Of a stretch of DNA of 20,737 bases, positions 14,668 to 20,737 are shown piece after piece. Position 1 is the stretch's first letter, and every line of letters begins with the position of its first letter. The DNA comes from Prevotellaceae bacterium UBA1710. Lineage in GTDB: Bacteria > Bacteroidota > Bacteroidia > Bacteroidales > Bacteroidaceae. The translations under genes were made by a program, and so were the position numbers. The notes under the pieces are model-generated. The model saw nothing but the letters and a program-made list of their open reading frames with translations. It ran no database searches and was not told where the DNA came from. The stretch spans positions 1 through 20,737 of the forward strand of contig DCJC01000057.1 in the NCBI GenBank assembly GCA_002317355.1. The letters run 5' to 3'.

Positions 14668-14964
14668 TTATAGATGTTGTCTGATGAGTTGGAGTAAAGC
14701 AGACTGAGAAAGGGTGCCGCTCTGTCGCCATATCACCTTGCCTTCTTTGATGAGCATGAATGTGGGAACGGACTGTACGTTGTACAGCGATGCGAGTGAC
14801 TCATATTTATCTATGTCAATCTTGATGACATGGATACTGTCGCCCATCTCTTTCGTTACATTTTCGATGATAGGGTGCATAGCCTTGCAAGGACCGCACC
14901 AGTTAGCAAAGAAGTCTACCAGGACTAATTTGTTGGAGTTGATTTTTTCTTTGAAATTATCCAT
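14668..14964 (-). CDS. trxA: Thioredoxin
   Basis: A 98-residue cytoplasmic thioredoxin with the WCGPC active site (Cys-23, Cys-26) in VDFFANWCGPCKAMHP and the cis-proline in VQSVPTFMLIKEG. No signal peptide. It is the first gene of a likely operon with the flavin reductase-rubredoxin and PTPS-like genes; the 91-base gap to the next gene is AT-rich without a terminator. Bacteroidota often have several thioredoxins, so the symbol is generic. Confidence 0.93.
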   Translation of the reverse strand: MDNFKEKINSNKLVLVDFFANWCGPCKAMHPIIENVTKEMGDSIHVIKIDIDKYESLASLYNVQSVPTFMLIKEGKVIWRQSGTLSQSALLQLIRQHL

Positions 14965-14982
14965 AGTTGTAAACGATTAAAT

Positions 14983-15095
14983 TCTGATTTTCGAGTGCAA
15001 ACTCAGGCTCGCATGTTTGAGCGTCTTTTGATAAAAGAGCGGCGTAAGCCTAGATTTCTCAATGCTGGCGCACGTCTCTGATTTTCGAGTGCAAA
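14983..15095 (-). repeat. 94-bp segment bounded by 19-bp direct repeats in the trx leader
   Basis: TCTGATTTTCGAGTGCAAA is found at 14983-15001 and exactly again at 15077-15095. On the transcribed strand each copy begins with TTTGCACTCG, i.e. the last part of a promoter -7 box, but only the distal copy has TA in front. Between them is a more G/C-rich, structured stretch including CTTTTGATAAAAG. Confidence 0.75.
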
Positions 15096-15099
15096 TGTA
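15091..15099 (-). promoter_or_regulatory. -7 box of the thioredoxin operon
   Basis: On the minus strand TACATTTGC matches TAnnTTTGC. It overlaps the distal copy of the 19-bp repeat and gives a leader of about 120 bases. Confidence 0.6.
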
Positions 15100-15195
15100 T
15101 GAAGTAATGCTTCAAATGAAAAAGAAAAATATTACACACAATGGTAAATTTGAGAGTGTTTCATGTTTTGTCTATAAATTTTCTTGAAATTACCA

Positions 15196-15225
15196 TTGTA
15201 AAAGATTATTTTGTAGTATATTTGC
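15196..15225 (+). promoter_or_regulatory. Promoter of the AraC-type regulator
   Basis: TTG (15196-15198), an 18-base spacer and TATATTTGC (15217-15225) match the consensus. The transcript would start near 15232, which places the start codon at 15249 and excludes the in-frame ATG at 15141. Confidence 0.7.
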
Positions 15226-15248
15226 ACTTGGTAAATTGTAATAACATT

Positions 15249-16154
15249 ATGTCAGACTTACGTAAAACATATACTCTTTATGATAGGGTAGATGAAGTTT
15301 CTTCAGGAAGCGGAATCGACATTATATCTTTGTCAACGTACTTTGAGAAAAAGAAGGACGTTGAGCTTGAGCATGTGCATGCGCATAATCATTATGAGAT
15401 TATTTGGTTCCAGAAAGGAAATGGTGCTCATTATGTGGATTTCAACGAATATCCAATTACTCCAAATACAATCTTCTTCATTACGCCTGGACAGATTCAT
15501 GCTTTCGACAAGAAACGCGATCAGGAGGGTATAGTATTGAAGGTCTGCCCCCAACTGCTTGATGAGGCTACTTTGGAAGAGGCCTCATTCCGTATGTTCA
15601 ATCTCTTTAGGGGGAATGGTGTTCCTTTTCGTCTTATTGATGAGGTGAATGCAGGCAAGATGGCAATGTTTATCACGGCCCTGAAGGAAGAGATTGAACT
15701 GGATGAAGAAGTAGGTCACACGGATTATATGAAGGCGCTTCTGCGAGTGCTTGTGATCACTATAGAACGTGGTTGTAAGGAAGCTGGGCAGCAGGTGCTT
15801 CATGTAAGTAAGACATCACACAAGATGTTTATAGCGTTCAGGCATCTGCTGGAAGATAATTACCATTGTCTTCATACCGTAAAGGATTATGCTATGAAGC
15901 TGAATATTTCTACCAAGACCCTCACATCATATATCACGGAGTGCTCCACGCTGTCGCCTTTGGAGATAATAAACAGTAGGATAACCATAGAGGCAAAGCG
16001 AATGCTTCGGTATTCCAATCTTATGGTAAAGGAGATCGGGTATATGTTAGGTTTTGAGGATTCATCGTATTTCGTCAAGTTTTTCAAGCGTCAAACAGGG
16101 CTTTTGCCTATAGAATTCCGTAATAATTATGCTACAAGCAACAATAATCTCTGA
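15249..16154 (+). CDS. AraC family transcriptional regulator with cupin sensor domain
   Basis: The regulator has 301 residues, starting at MSDLRKTYTLYDRVDE. The N-terminal cupin (about 25-110) shows HVHAHNHYEIIWFQKGNGAH and FITPGQIHAFDKK, a ligand-sensing fold common in sugar-responsive AraC proteins. The C-terminal double helix-turn-helix (about 200-298) includes VKDYAMKLNISTKTLTSYI and the conserved second half IGYMLGFEDSSYFVKFFKR followed by TGLLPIEFRN. It is divergent from the thioredoxin operon with about 280 bases between, and the next gene on the same strand begins inside or just after its end. Targets could be either neighbour; the ligand is not known. Confidence 0.88.
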   Translation: MSDLRKTYTLYDRVDEVSSGSGIDIISLSTYFEKKKDVELEHVHAHNHYEIIWFQKGNGAHYVDFNEYPITPNTIFFITPGQIHAFDKKRDQEGIVLKVCPQLLDEATLEEASFRMFNLFRGNGVPFRLIDEVNAGKMAMFITALKEEIELDEEVGHTDYMKALLRVLVITIERGCKEAGQQVLHVSKTSHKMFIAFRHLLEDNYHCLHTVKDYAMKLNISTKTLTSYITECSTLSPLEIINSRITIEAKRMLRYSNLMVKEIGYMLGFEDSSYFVKFFKRQTGLLPIEFRNNYATSNNNL

Positions 16155-16179
16155 AAATCCATTCTGTTTTGAGGACTAT

Positions 16180-17208
16180 ATGAAGGTTCTCGCAATGGAT
16201 GATATTGTACTTTCTATAACACCAGAAGAGATTCTTGGGGTATGGGGATTCTATCGAAAGGGAAAGTCAACGACTCTCTTTTCCATAGAACAGCAAGCAG
16301 ATGGTTTTGCGCTATCTATGGATGGCTTGGCTTCGTATGATGACTATAAGCTATTTCCGTATCTTATAGATACGTTGTCGTTGTGCCTGAATGACGAGCA
16401 TTACGAAAGCGATGGGCAGTCGGCTTATGCTATTTTTAATGAGGATTGGATAGAATATGAGATAGGGGAGGAGATAGCCTATCTGAAGTGCATATTAAGC
16501 ATAGGTTCGAAATACTATATCAGTCTGCCGATAGAAGGTGATTGTCCTTATGTGTCTACGGATGTTCTCAATGAATATGGAGTGACGATATATTCTTCTA
16601 CACCAAGGATTTATGGGTATATTCAGTATCTGATGAGAAACGGTCTCATCCCTTCAGATGCAGAGCAGGAGATACCAGATATTAGCGAAGATGCGGAGTT
16701 TGATGTGCCGCAGCATATAGCGATAGGTAGGGTGCGTTCATGGCAGACAGACGGCTCGGATACCTATGAAACCTATTCAAAGGAGGATATTGCACAGCTT
16801 CTTTCTGTGGCTCAGAATTATGAGGAAGGGAAGCACGTGGAGGGAGTGGTGCTCAATGATATCGGAACTATCTATGAATATGGGATAGGTGTAGAGAAAG
16901 ATATCAGCATGGCTATAAGATGGTTTAAGGAAGCCATAGAGAATGGTGATAACCTTTACGCGCCTACGAGTCTTGGTGATATCTATCGCAGAGGCGATGA
17001 GGACGGCACACCCAACCTTCGTTTGGCTTTCGAGGCTTATGCTATCTCAATAGATCCGTATGCATGGTATCGCATCGGTCAGGCATACGAAGAGGGTTGG
17101 ATATGCGAGTCAGACATGAAGAAGGCGTATGAATACTACGATAAAGCCGTGGCAGTAGGGCATCATCTCGCTATAAAGAGAATGGAGGCGGAGGAGGAGA
17201 CTTATTAA
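16180..17208 (+). CDS. Sel1-repeat protein of unknown function
   Basis: The protein has about 342 residues and no signal peptide. The ATG at 16180 is preferred since GAGG lies five bases before it and it avoids overlap; an ATG at 16129 inside the regulator's end would add 17 residues. The first 170 residues are acidic alpha/beta without a recognised family. The C-terminal 140 residues carry Sel1/TPR-like repeats (LNDIGTIYEYGIGVEKDISMAIRW..., YAPTSLGDIYRRGD..., WYRIGQAYEEGWICESDMKKAYEYYDKAV). Sel1 repeats mediate protein contacts. Co-transcription with the AraC gene is likely. Whether it senses or is controlled by that regulator cannot be seen. Confidence 0.75.
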   Translation: MKVLAMDDIVLSITPEEILGVWGFYRKGKSTTLFSIEQQADGFALSMDGLASYDDYKLFPYLIDTLSLCLNDEHYESDGQSAYAIFNEDWIEYEIGEEIAYLKCILSIGSKYYISLPIEGDCPYVSTDVLNEYGVTIYSSTPRIYGYIQYLMRNGLIPSDAEQEIPDISEDAEFDVPQHIAIGRVRSWQTDGSDTYETYSKEDIAQLLSVAQNYEEGKHVEGVVLNDIGTIYEYGIGVEKDISMAIRWFKEAIENGDNLYAPTSLGDIYRRGDEDGTPNLRLAFEAYAISIDPYAWYRIGQAYEEGWICESDMKKAYEYYDKAVAVGHHLAIKRMEAEEETY

Positions 17209-17228
17209 AAAGTATAAAGGGTAAAGTG

Positions 17229-17289
17229 AAAAGTATGATTAGTATTCTTTGTGGTGAGTTTTCACCAAACAAATACTAATCATACTTTT
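17229..17289. terminator. Bidirectional terminator between convergent operons
   Basis: AAAAGTATGATTAGTATT (17229-17246) and AATACTAATCATACTTTT (17272-17289) are perfect inverse complements, with an inner TGGTGA/TCACCA hairpin, A run on the left and T run on the right. It serves the Sel1 gene from the left and the 63-residue gene from the right. Confidence 0.85.
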
Positions 17290-17315
17290 TATTTCTTACC
17301 TTTTATTTTTTAACA

Positions 17316-17507
17316 TTATCCCTCGCAAATCCTCGCCATTTCTTCTATGAACTCCTCCTCGGTAGGTTGCTCATCGTAGAGGTAGGCCAGCATATCGCTT
17401 ACGGCATCCTTGGATTGAGAGAGGATATGAAGGGCGGTCATGCAAAGACCAGGGGAATAGCCCATGTCTTGCATGAGTGAGATAAGTGCTGTTTCGTTGT
17501 TTGTCAT
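17316..17507 (-). CDS. Small acidic protein of unknown function
   Basis: The 63-residue protein has no signal or membrane segment. It looks like two or three helices (NETALISLMQDMGYSPGLCM, ALHILSQSKDAVSDMLAYLY) and an acidic end (EQPTEEEFIEEMARICEG). The MGYSPGLCMTAL pattern is faintly like a UBA-type three-helix fold, but this is only a guess. It starts 11 bases after the stop of the lipoprotein gene and precedes a strong terminator, so it is the last gene of the porX operon. Confidence 0.7.
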   Translation of the reverse strand: MTNNETALISLMQDMGYSPGLCMTALHILSQSKDAVSDMLAYLYDEQPTEEEFIEEMARICEG

Positions 17508-17518
17508 TTTTCTTTTAT

Positions 17519-18295
17519 TTATATTGCAAGACGTAAGCCGAGGCAGTTGATATAGAATGACTGGGGGGTATCATTTGGGAGTGATGGCTGGCAGTTGCGG
17601 GCATTGTGTATCCAACTGCCGCCACGGCATGAGCCAGTGCCGTCATTCATGTCCTGACACCATTCCCATACATTACCATTCATATCGTAGAGACCGAGTT
17701 CGTTGGGCTGTTTCTGACCAACAGGATGCGACTTGCCCGCGCTGTTCTCGCTATACCATGCCACAGCGTCAAGGTCGTTGCTGCCAGAGTATTCGTAGCC
17801 TTTGGAGTATTTGCCACCTCTGCAGGCATATTCCCATTCCTTTTCTTTGGGGAGGCGGTAGTTTTTGCCTGTCATGGTGTTCAGCTTGCTGATGAATGTT
17901 TGGCAGTCGTTCCAGCTGACTTGTTCGACAGGAAGGTCGTCGCCCTGCATTTGTGAAGGGTTGGAACCCATTACCGCTTTCCATAATTTCTGGGTGACCT
18001 CGTACTTGCAGATGTAGAAGCTGCTGGTGTCAGATTCCACATAGACCATGTCATTGGCTAACTGGGCGAGGAGGGGATTGGTGGCTGCAGCGGGGGTGGT
18101 TTCTGATGCTGACGCATCAGAGACGGTGGAGGCTGTATCGGAAAGGGGGATTGGGGATTCTTCTGATGCTGGCGCATCAGAGACGGGGGCTGCTGTAGCA
18201 GGAGGGGTGTCTCCGTTTCTTTTGGTTGCCTCTCTGCATCCAGTTAGTGTCAGGGTAAGAAGGCAGAGAAGAGATGTGAGGGTTCTTGCTTTCAT
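17519..18295 (-). CDS. SUMF1/formylglycine-generating-enzyme-like lipoprotein
   Basis: The 258-residue lipoprotein has a signal ending in LTGC (Cys-20), then a 50-residue Ser/Ala/Pro/Glu linker (residues about 25-75) that contains two copies of a palindrome-encoded peptide. A FGE-sulfatase domain follows: MVYVESDTSSFYICKYEVTQ, LPVEQVSWNDCQTFISKLN, YRLPKEKEWEYACRGG, NELGLYDMNGNVWEWCQD, then CRGGSWIHNARNCQPS and LGLRLAI. Bacteroidota use this fold widely in surface lipoproteins, e.g. gliding or secretion components, usually without formylglycine-generating activity; true FGE needs a specific pair of Cys that is not evident here. It lies 23 bases after tsaE. Confidence 0.85.
   Translation of the reverse strand: MKARTLTSLLCLLTLTLTGCREATKRNGDTPPATAAPVSDAPASEESPIPLSDTASTVSDASASETTPAAATNPLLAQLANDMVYVESDTSSFYICKYEVTQKLWKAVMGSNPSQMQGDDLPVEQVSWNDCQTFISKLNTMTGKNYRLPKEKEWEYACRGGKYSKGYEYSGSNDLDAVAWYSENSAGKSHPVGQKQPNELGLYDMNGNVWEWCQDMNDGTGSCRGGSWIHNARNCQPSLPNDTPQSFYINCLGLRLAI
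18101..18126 (-). repeat. In-frame palindromic element, copy 1 (CTGATGC-N4-GCATCAG)
   Basis: TCTGATGC (18102-18109) and GCATCAGA (18114-18121) form a perfect 8-bp stem around TGAC. Read in the lipoprotein frame the copy gives VSDASASET. It recurs exactly 60 bases away (18161) with one difference in 26. Confidence 0.8.
18161..18186 (-). repeat. In-frame palindromic element, copy 2
   Basis: This copy has the same stem as 18101-18126, with loop TGGC instead of TGAC (25 of 26 bases identical). It encodes VSDAPASEE in the same frame and orientation as copy 1. Confidence 0.8.
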
Positions 18296-18318
18296 ATAGG
18301 AAGAATGCGAGATGCGCT

Positions 18319-18729
18319 TTACATCTCCACCTTACGGGTGCCGTCAGGTTGCTCGGCGATGGTGACCTTGATGGTGTCGGAAGGAAGGATGTCCTCGATG
18401 AGCTCAGGCCACTCCATGAGGCAGACACAGCCAGACTCCATGTAGTCCTCGAAGCCCATGTCATAGACCTCTTCCTGCTTCTTGATGCGGTAGAAGTCGA
18501 AGTGATAGACAGGCTCGCCCTTGTCGTCGGTGTATTCGTTGACGATGGCGAAGGTAGGGGAGGTGATGACGTCTTCCACGCCTAATTCCTCGCAGATGGC
18601 CTTGATGAATGTTGTCTTGCCTGCGCCCATGTGGCCGTAGAAGGCAAAGATGGTGTTGTCGCCCATGGCTGCCACGAATTGCTTGGCAGCCTCGTTGATC
18701 TGGGCAAGGGATGAGATTGTTATTTGCAT
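18319..18729 (-). CDS. tsaE: tRNA threonylcarbamoyladenosine biosynthesis ATPase
   Basis: The 136-residue cytoplasmic P-loop ATPase works with TsaB and TsaD to make t6A at position 37 of tRNAs reading ANN codons. The Walker A motif is YGHMGAGKTT (31-40, Lys-38), followed by TSPTFAIVNEY and YHFDFYRI, the standard TsaE signatures, and a Walker B-like stretch CLMEWPELIEDILP. Length is normal. It stands between porX and the FGE-like lipoprotein gene on the same strand; porX-tsaE adjacency is usual in Bacteroidota (from memory). The 130-base gap to porX holds a palindromic element. Confidence 0.95.
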   Translation of the reverse strand: MQITISSLAQINEAAKQFVAAMGDNTIFAFYGHMGAGKTTFIKAICEELGVEDVITSPTFAIVNEYTDDKGEPVYHFDFYRIKKQEEVYDMGFEDYMESGCVCLMEWPELIEDILPSDTIKVTIAEQPDGTRKVEM

Positions 18730-18818
18730 AAGTTTTCTTTTGAAGATGATGATGATGCCCTGCCGAAAACGACAGGGAACGGGGACAACATGACTGTGGG
18801 GATACCACCTCCGCGCAC

Positions 18819-18857
18819 CGGCTCCCTCCCTACGGGGGAGGGCGGGGGGAGAGGCAT
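18819..18857 (+). repeat. 39-bp G/C-rich palindromic element, copy A, after porX
   Basis: The core is GCTCCCTCCCTACGGGGGAG, with CCCTCCC pairing to GGGAGGG on the opposite strand. The 39 bases match the inverse complement of 19785-19823 at 38 positions. It begins two bases beyond the porX stop codon (18860-18862) in the porX-to-tsaE gap. Confidence 0.85.
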
Positions 18858-18859
18858 CT

Positions 18860-20443
18860 CTACTTCTTCCTTCCCTTCATGGTGATGAGAGGGATGAGCA
18901 TTTCCTCCATGGAGATACCGCCGTGCTGGAACGTGTCCTTATAGTACTGCACGTAGTAGTTGTAGTTGTTTGGGTAGGCGAAGAAGTCGTTGCCTGTGGC
19001 GAAGACATAGCTTGTGGAGAGGTTAGGCGCAGGCAGCTGTGCTTTCTGCGGTTCCTTGATCACGAAGATGTCCTTGCTGTTATAGGATAGGTTCTTGCCG
19101 AGTTTGTATCGCAGATTGGTATTGGTGTTGCGGTCACCTACGATCTTCACCGGACGGTCGGCACGTATGCTGCCGTGGTCGGTGGTGAGGATGACGCGGT
19201 AGTCGGTCTGGGCGAGAGCGGTAAACAGCTCGGAGAGTACCGAGTGCTTGAACCAGCTGAGCGAGATGCTGCGGTAGGCGCTTTCGTCGTTGGCAAGTTC
19301 GCGTACCATCTTCGACTCTGTGCGTGCATGAGAGAGCATGTCGATGAAGTTGATGACGACCACGTTGAGGTCATACTGCTGGAGGGACTTGAACTGCTGC
19401 ATGAGTTTGTCGCCACCGTTGGAGTCGTTGATCTTATGATAGGAGAACGTGTCGTGACGGCGGTAGCGCTCAATCTGAGTCTGTATAAGCGGTGCCTCGT
19501 TGAGGTTCTTGCCCTCGTCCTCATCCTCGTCAACCCATAGCTCAGGGAACATCTTTGCTATCTGCTGAGGCATGAGTCCGCTGAAGATGGCGTTGCGGGC
19601 ATACTGAGTGGCAGTAGGCAGGATGCTGGTGTAGAGATCCTCCTCGATGTCGAACATATCACCAATCTCTTCGGCAAGTACGCGCCACTGGTCAAAGCGG
19701 AAGTTGTCGATGACGATGAGGTACACCTTCTCACCCTTGTCGAGAAGCGGGAATACCTTTCGCTTGAATATGTCGGGGGACATGATGCCTCTCCCCTCGC
19801 CCTCCCCCGTAGGGAGGGAGCCGCTATCGCCATTAGGGGCAACCCAATCCATATAGTTCTTCTTGATGAACTTGCAGAATCCGAGGTTAGCCTCTTCCTT
19901 CTGCATCTTCAGCATCTCGGTCATAGAGGACTGGGTGGCAGAGAGCTCGAGTTCCCATCTTACGAGGAGCTTGTACACCTCCTTCCAGTCGTCAATGCTA
20001 CGGCAGTCGGATATCTTCATGGAGATATTCTGGAAGTTCTGCTGATAGCCAGTCTGTGTGACCTCGGTGACTATCTCACGGCTGTGTATGTTCTTCTTCA
20101 GGGATAGAAGTATCTGCATGGGATTGACAGGCTTGATGAGGTAGTCGGCAATCTTCTTGCCTATGGCCTGATCCATGATGTCTTCCTCCTCGCTCTTGGT
20201 CACCATAACGACAGGTGTCTGTGGTTGTATGTCCTTGATGCGCTGCAGGGTTTCGAGTCCTGACATGCCAGGCATCATCTCGTCGAGGAAGACAAGGTCG
20301 AAGGTTTGCTGCTGGCATTGCTCGATGGCATCGAGTCCGTTGCTCACAGTCACTACTTCGTAGCCTTTCTTCTCAAGGAAGATGATATGGGCGCGGAGAT
20401 GCTCTATCTCGTCGTCAACCCAGAGTAATAGTCCGTTGGTCAT
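18860..20443 (-). CDS. porX: PorX-type response regulator with PglZ phosphodiesterase domain
   Basis: A 527-residue two-domain regulator. The receiver domain (1-120) has Asp-10/Asp-11, the phospho-acceptor Asp-54 (LVFLDEMMPGMSG), Thr-82 and Lys-104 (YLIKPVNP). A helical link (about 130-200) leads to a PglZ/alkaline-phosphatase-fold domain from about 222 with LIVIDNFRFDQW (Asp-246), ILPTATQYARNAIFSG (threonine 277 or 279 as nucleophile candidate) and TTDHGS metal site near residue 430. In Porphyromonas and relatives PorX, phosphorylated by PorY, controls type IX secretion genes and its PglZ domain cleaves oligonucleotides. Here about 13 extra residues (207-219, SGSLPTGEGEGRG) come from a palindromic DNA element (19785-19823) lying in frame at the junction. 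It has no evident loss of catalytic residues. Confidence 0.93.
   Translation of the reverse strand: MTNGLLLWVDDEIEHLRAHIIFLEKKGYEVVTVSNGLDAIEQCQQQTFDLVFLDEMMPGMSGLETLQRIKDIQPQTPVVMVTKSEEEDIMDQAIGKKIADYLIKPVNPMQILLSLKKNIHSREIVTEVTQTGYQQNFQNISMKISDCRSIDDWKEVYKLLVRWELELSATQSSMTEMLKMQKEEANLGFCKFIKKNYMDWVAPNGDSGSLPTGEGEGRGIMSPDIFKRKVFPLLDKGEKVYLIVIDNFRFDQWRVLAEEIGDMFDIEEDLYTSILPTATQYARNAIFSGLMPQQIAKMFPELWVDEDEDEGKNLNEAPLIQTQIERYRRHDTFSYHKINDSNGGDKLMQQFKSLQQYDLNVVVINFIDMLSHARTESKMVRELANDESAYRSISLSWFKHSVLSELFTALAQTDYRVILTTDHGSIRADRPVKIVGDRNTNTNLRYKLGKNLSYNSKDIFVIKEPQKAQLPAPNLSTSYVFATGNDFFAYPNNYNYYVQYYKDTFQHGGISMEEMLIPLITMKGRKK
19785..19823 (-). repeat. 39-bp G/C-rich palindromic element, copy B, inside porX
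   Basis: It differs at one base from the inverse complement of copy A. Minus-strand translation gives GSLPTGEGEGRGI with no stop and keeps the porX frame, since 39 is a multiple of three. It falls between the helical linker and the PglZ domain. Confidence 0.88.
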
Positions 20444-20478
20444 ATTTTGTATAAGGATTAGTGATTAAGGATTAAAGA

Positions 20479-20737
20479 TTAGAAGCCATCGAGCTCGTAG
20501 TATTCGTCCTCCAGGAGTTTGGAGTCTTCCTTCTTGTTCTCTTCGAGTATGATGGTTTCCTCTTGCTGAGGTTCGTTCTTCTCTTCTTCGATGAGGATGA
20601 GGTCCTCGGGCTGGGTGCTGCTTTCCTCTTGTGTGTTGGCTTCGAGGATGAGGGTGTCCTCGGTGGTGCCGTTGTTCTGCTCGGTTGTGGTTTGCTCGAG
20701 GATGGTGATTGTCTCTTCTGATGCTGATGCCTCAGAA
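20479..20737 (-). CDS. Acidic low-complexity protein, C-terminal part (cut by window edge)
   Basis: An open minus-strand frame without a start in view ends with TAA at 20479-20481. The 86 visible codons encode a highly acidic Glu/Thr/Gln-rich tail, e.g. EEETIILEENKK-type segments with the motif (T/E)(I/L)(I/L)LE recurring four or five times (ITILEQ, TLILEA, LILIEE, TIILEE, SKLLED), and ending EYYELDGF. At the very edge is a third, diverged copy of the CTGATGC palindrome giving SEASASEET. It lies 35 bases upstream of porX and may be in the same operon. What the missing N-terminal part contains is unknown. Confidence 0.65.
   Translation of the reverse strand, partial: SEASASEETITILEQTTTEQNNGTTEDTLILEANTQEESSTQPEDLILIEEEKNEPQQEETIILEENKKEDSKLLEDEYYELDGF
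20716..20736 (-). repeat. In-frame palindromic element, copy 3 (diverged)
   Basis: TTCTGATGCTGATGCCTCAG plus A matches copy 1 at 19 of 21 positions and keeps the palindrome except one base. It is in the frame giving SEASASE in the acidic gene. Confidence 0.6.

Noticed and set aside
15141..15248. Upstream start of the AraC regulator at 15141
   Set aside because: The promoter TATATTTGC at 15217-15225 lies within this extension, so it cannot be part of the protein made from that promoter.
18048..18299. Val/Ala/Ser-rich frame opposite the lipoprotein gene
   Set aside because: It is the antisense of the signal and linker of the FGE-like lipoprotein; the palindromes give similar peptides on both strands.

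Overview
The window looks like a chromosomal segment of a Bacteroidota species, most likely Prevotella or a close relative (inference). The support is: several promoters of the TTTG-N19/20-TAnnTTTGC type used by the Bacteroidota primary sigma factor, a porX-type response regulator of the type IX secretion pathway, a SPOR lipoprotein-ruvX-def-TPR-thrS gene order, AT-rich intergenic arrays of TTAAT repeats, and mostly non-Shine-Dalgarno starts. No rRNA, tRNA, CRISPR array, intact transposon or prophage was seen.

Layout. Bases 1-1600 hold a wrecked REP-associated (HUH) transposase gene whose catalytic middle is deleted, set in inverted and direct repeats. 1592-3949 (-) is a lipoprotein GH3 glycosidase, preceded by a short-period repeat tract. 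4097-4912 (-) is a three-gene operon for small envelope proteins (YtxH-like, holin-X-like, unknown). 5220-6825 (+) is a tight operon: SPOR lipoprotein, ruvX and def, followed by an exported TPR protein (7054-9039) and thrS (9128-11098) with its own promoter. After the thrS terminator comes a degraded stretch, 11099-12108, with G/C-rich palindromes and the first third of a Fic-type gene that still has a good promoter. 12109-13206 (-) is an exported protein of unknown function. 13362-14964 (-) is a redox/pterin-like set: thioredoxin, flavin reductase-rubredoxin fusion, and a 6-pyruvoyl-tetrahydropterin-synthase-like protein with a C-terminal zinc ribbon. A divergent AraC-type regulator and a Sel1-repeat protein follow (15249-17208, +). 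The right end (17316-20737, -) is an operon: an acidic protein cut by the window edge, porX, tsaE, a formylglycine-generating-enzyme-like lipoprotein and a 63-residue protein.

The most unusual signal is two families of short palindromic DNA elements that lie inside reading frames. A 39-bp G/C-rich element occurs in frame inside porX (adding about 13 residues between its receiver/helical part and its PglZ domain) and again, inverted and 38/39 identical, two bases after the porX stop; diverged relatives sit right after the thrS stop and in the 11.1-12.0 kb junk region. A second palindrome, CTGATGC-N4-GCATCAG, occurs twice in the linker of the lipoprotein at 17519-18295 and once more, slightly diverged, in the acidic gene at the window edge, always in the frame giving an Ser-(Asp/Glu)-Ala-(Ser/Pro)-Ala-Ser-Glu peptide. 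This resembles, in concept, the Rickettsia palindromic elements that insert into genes. Most of the remaining genes are ordinary housekeeping or envelope genes.
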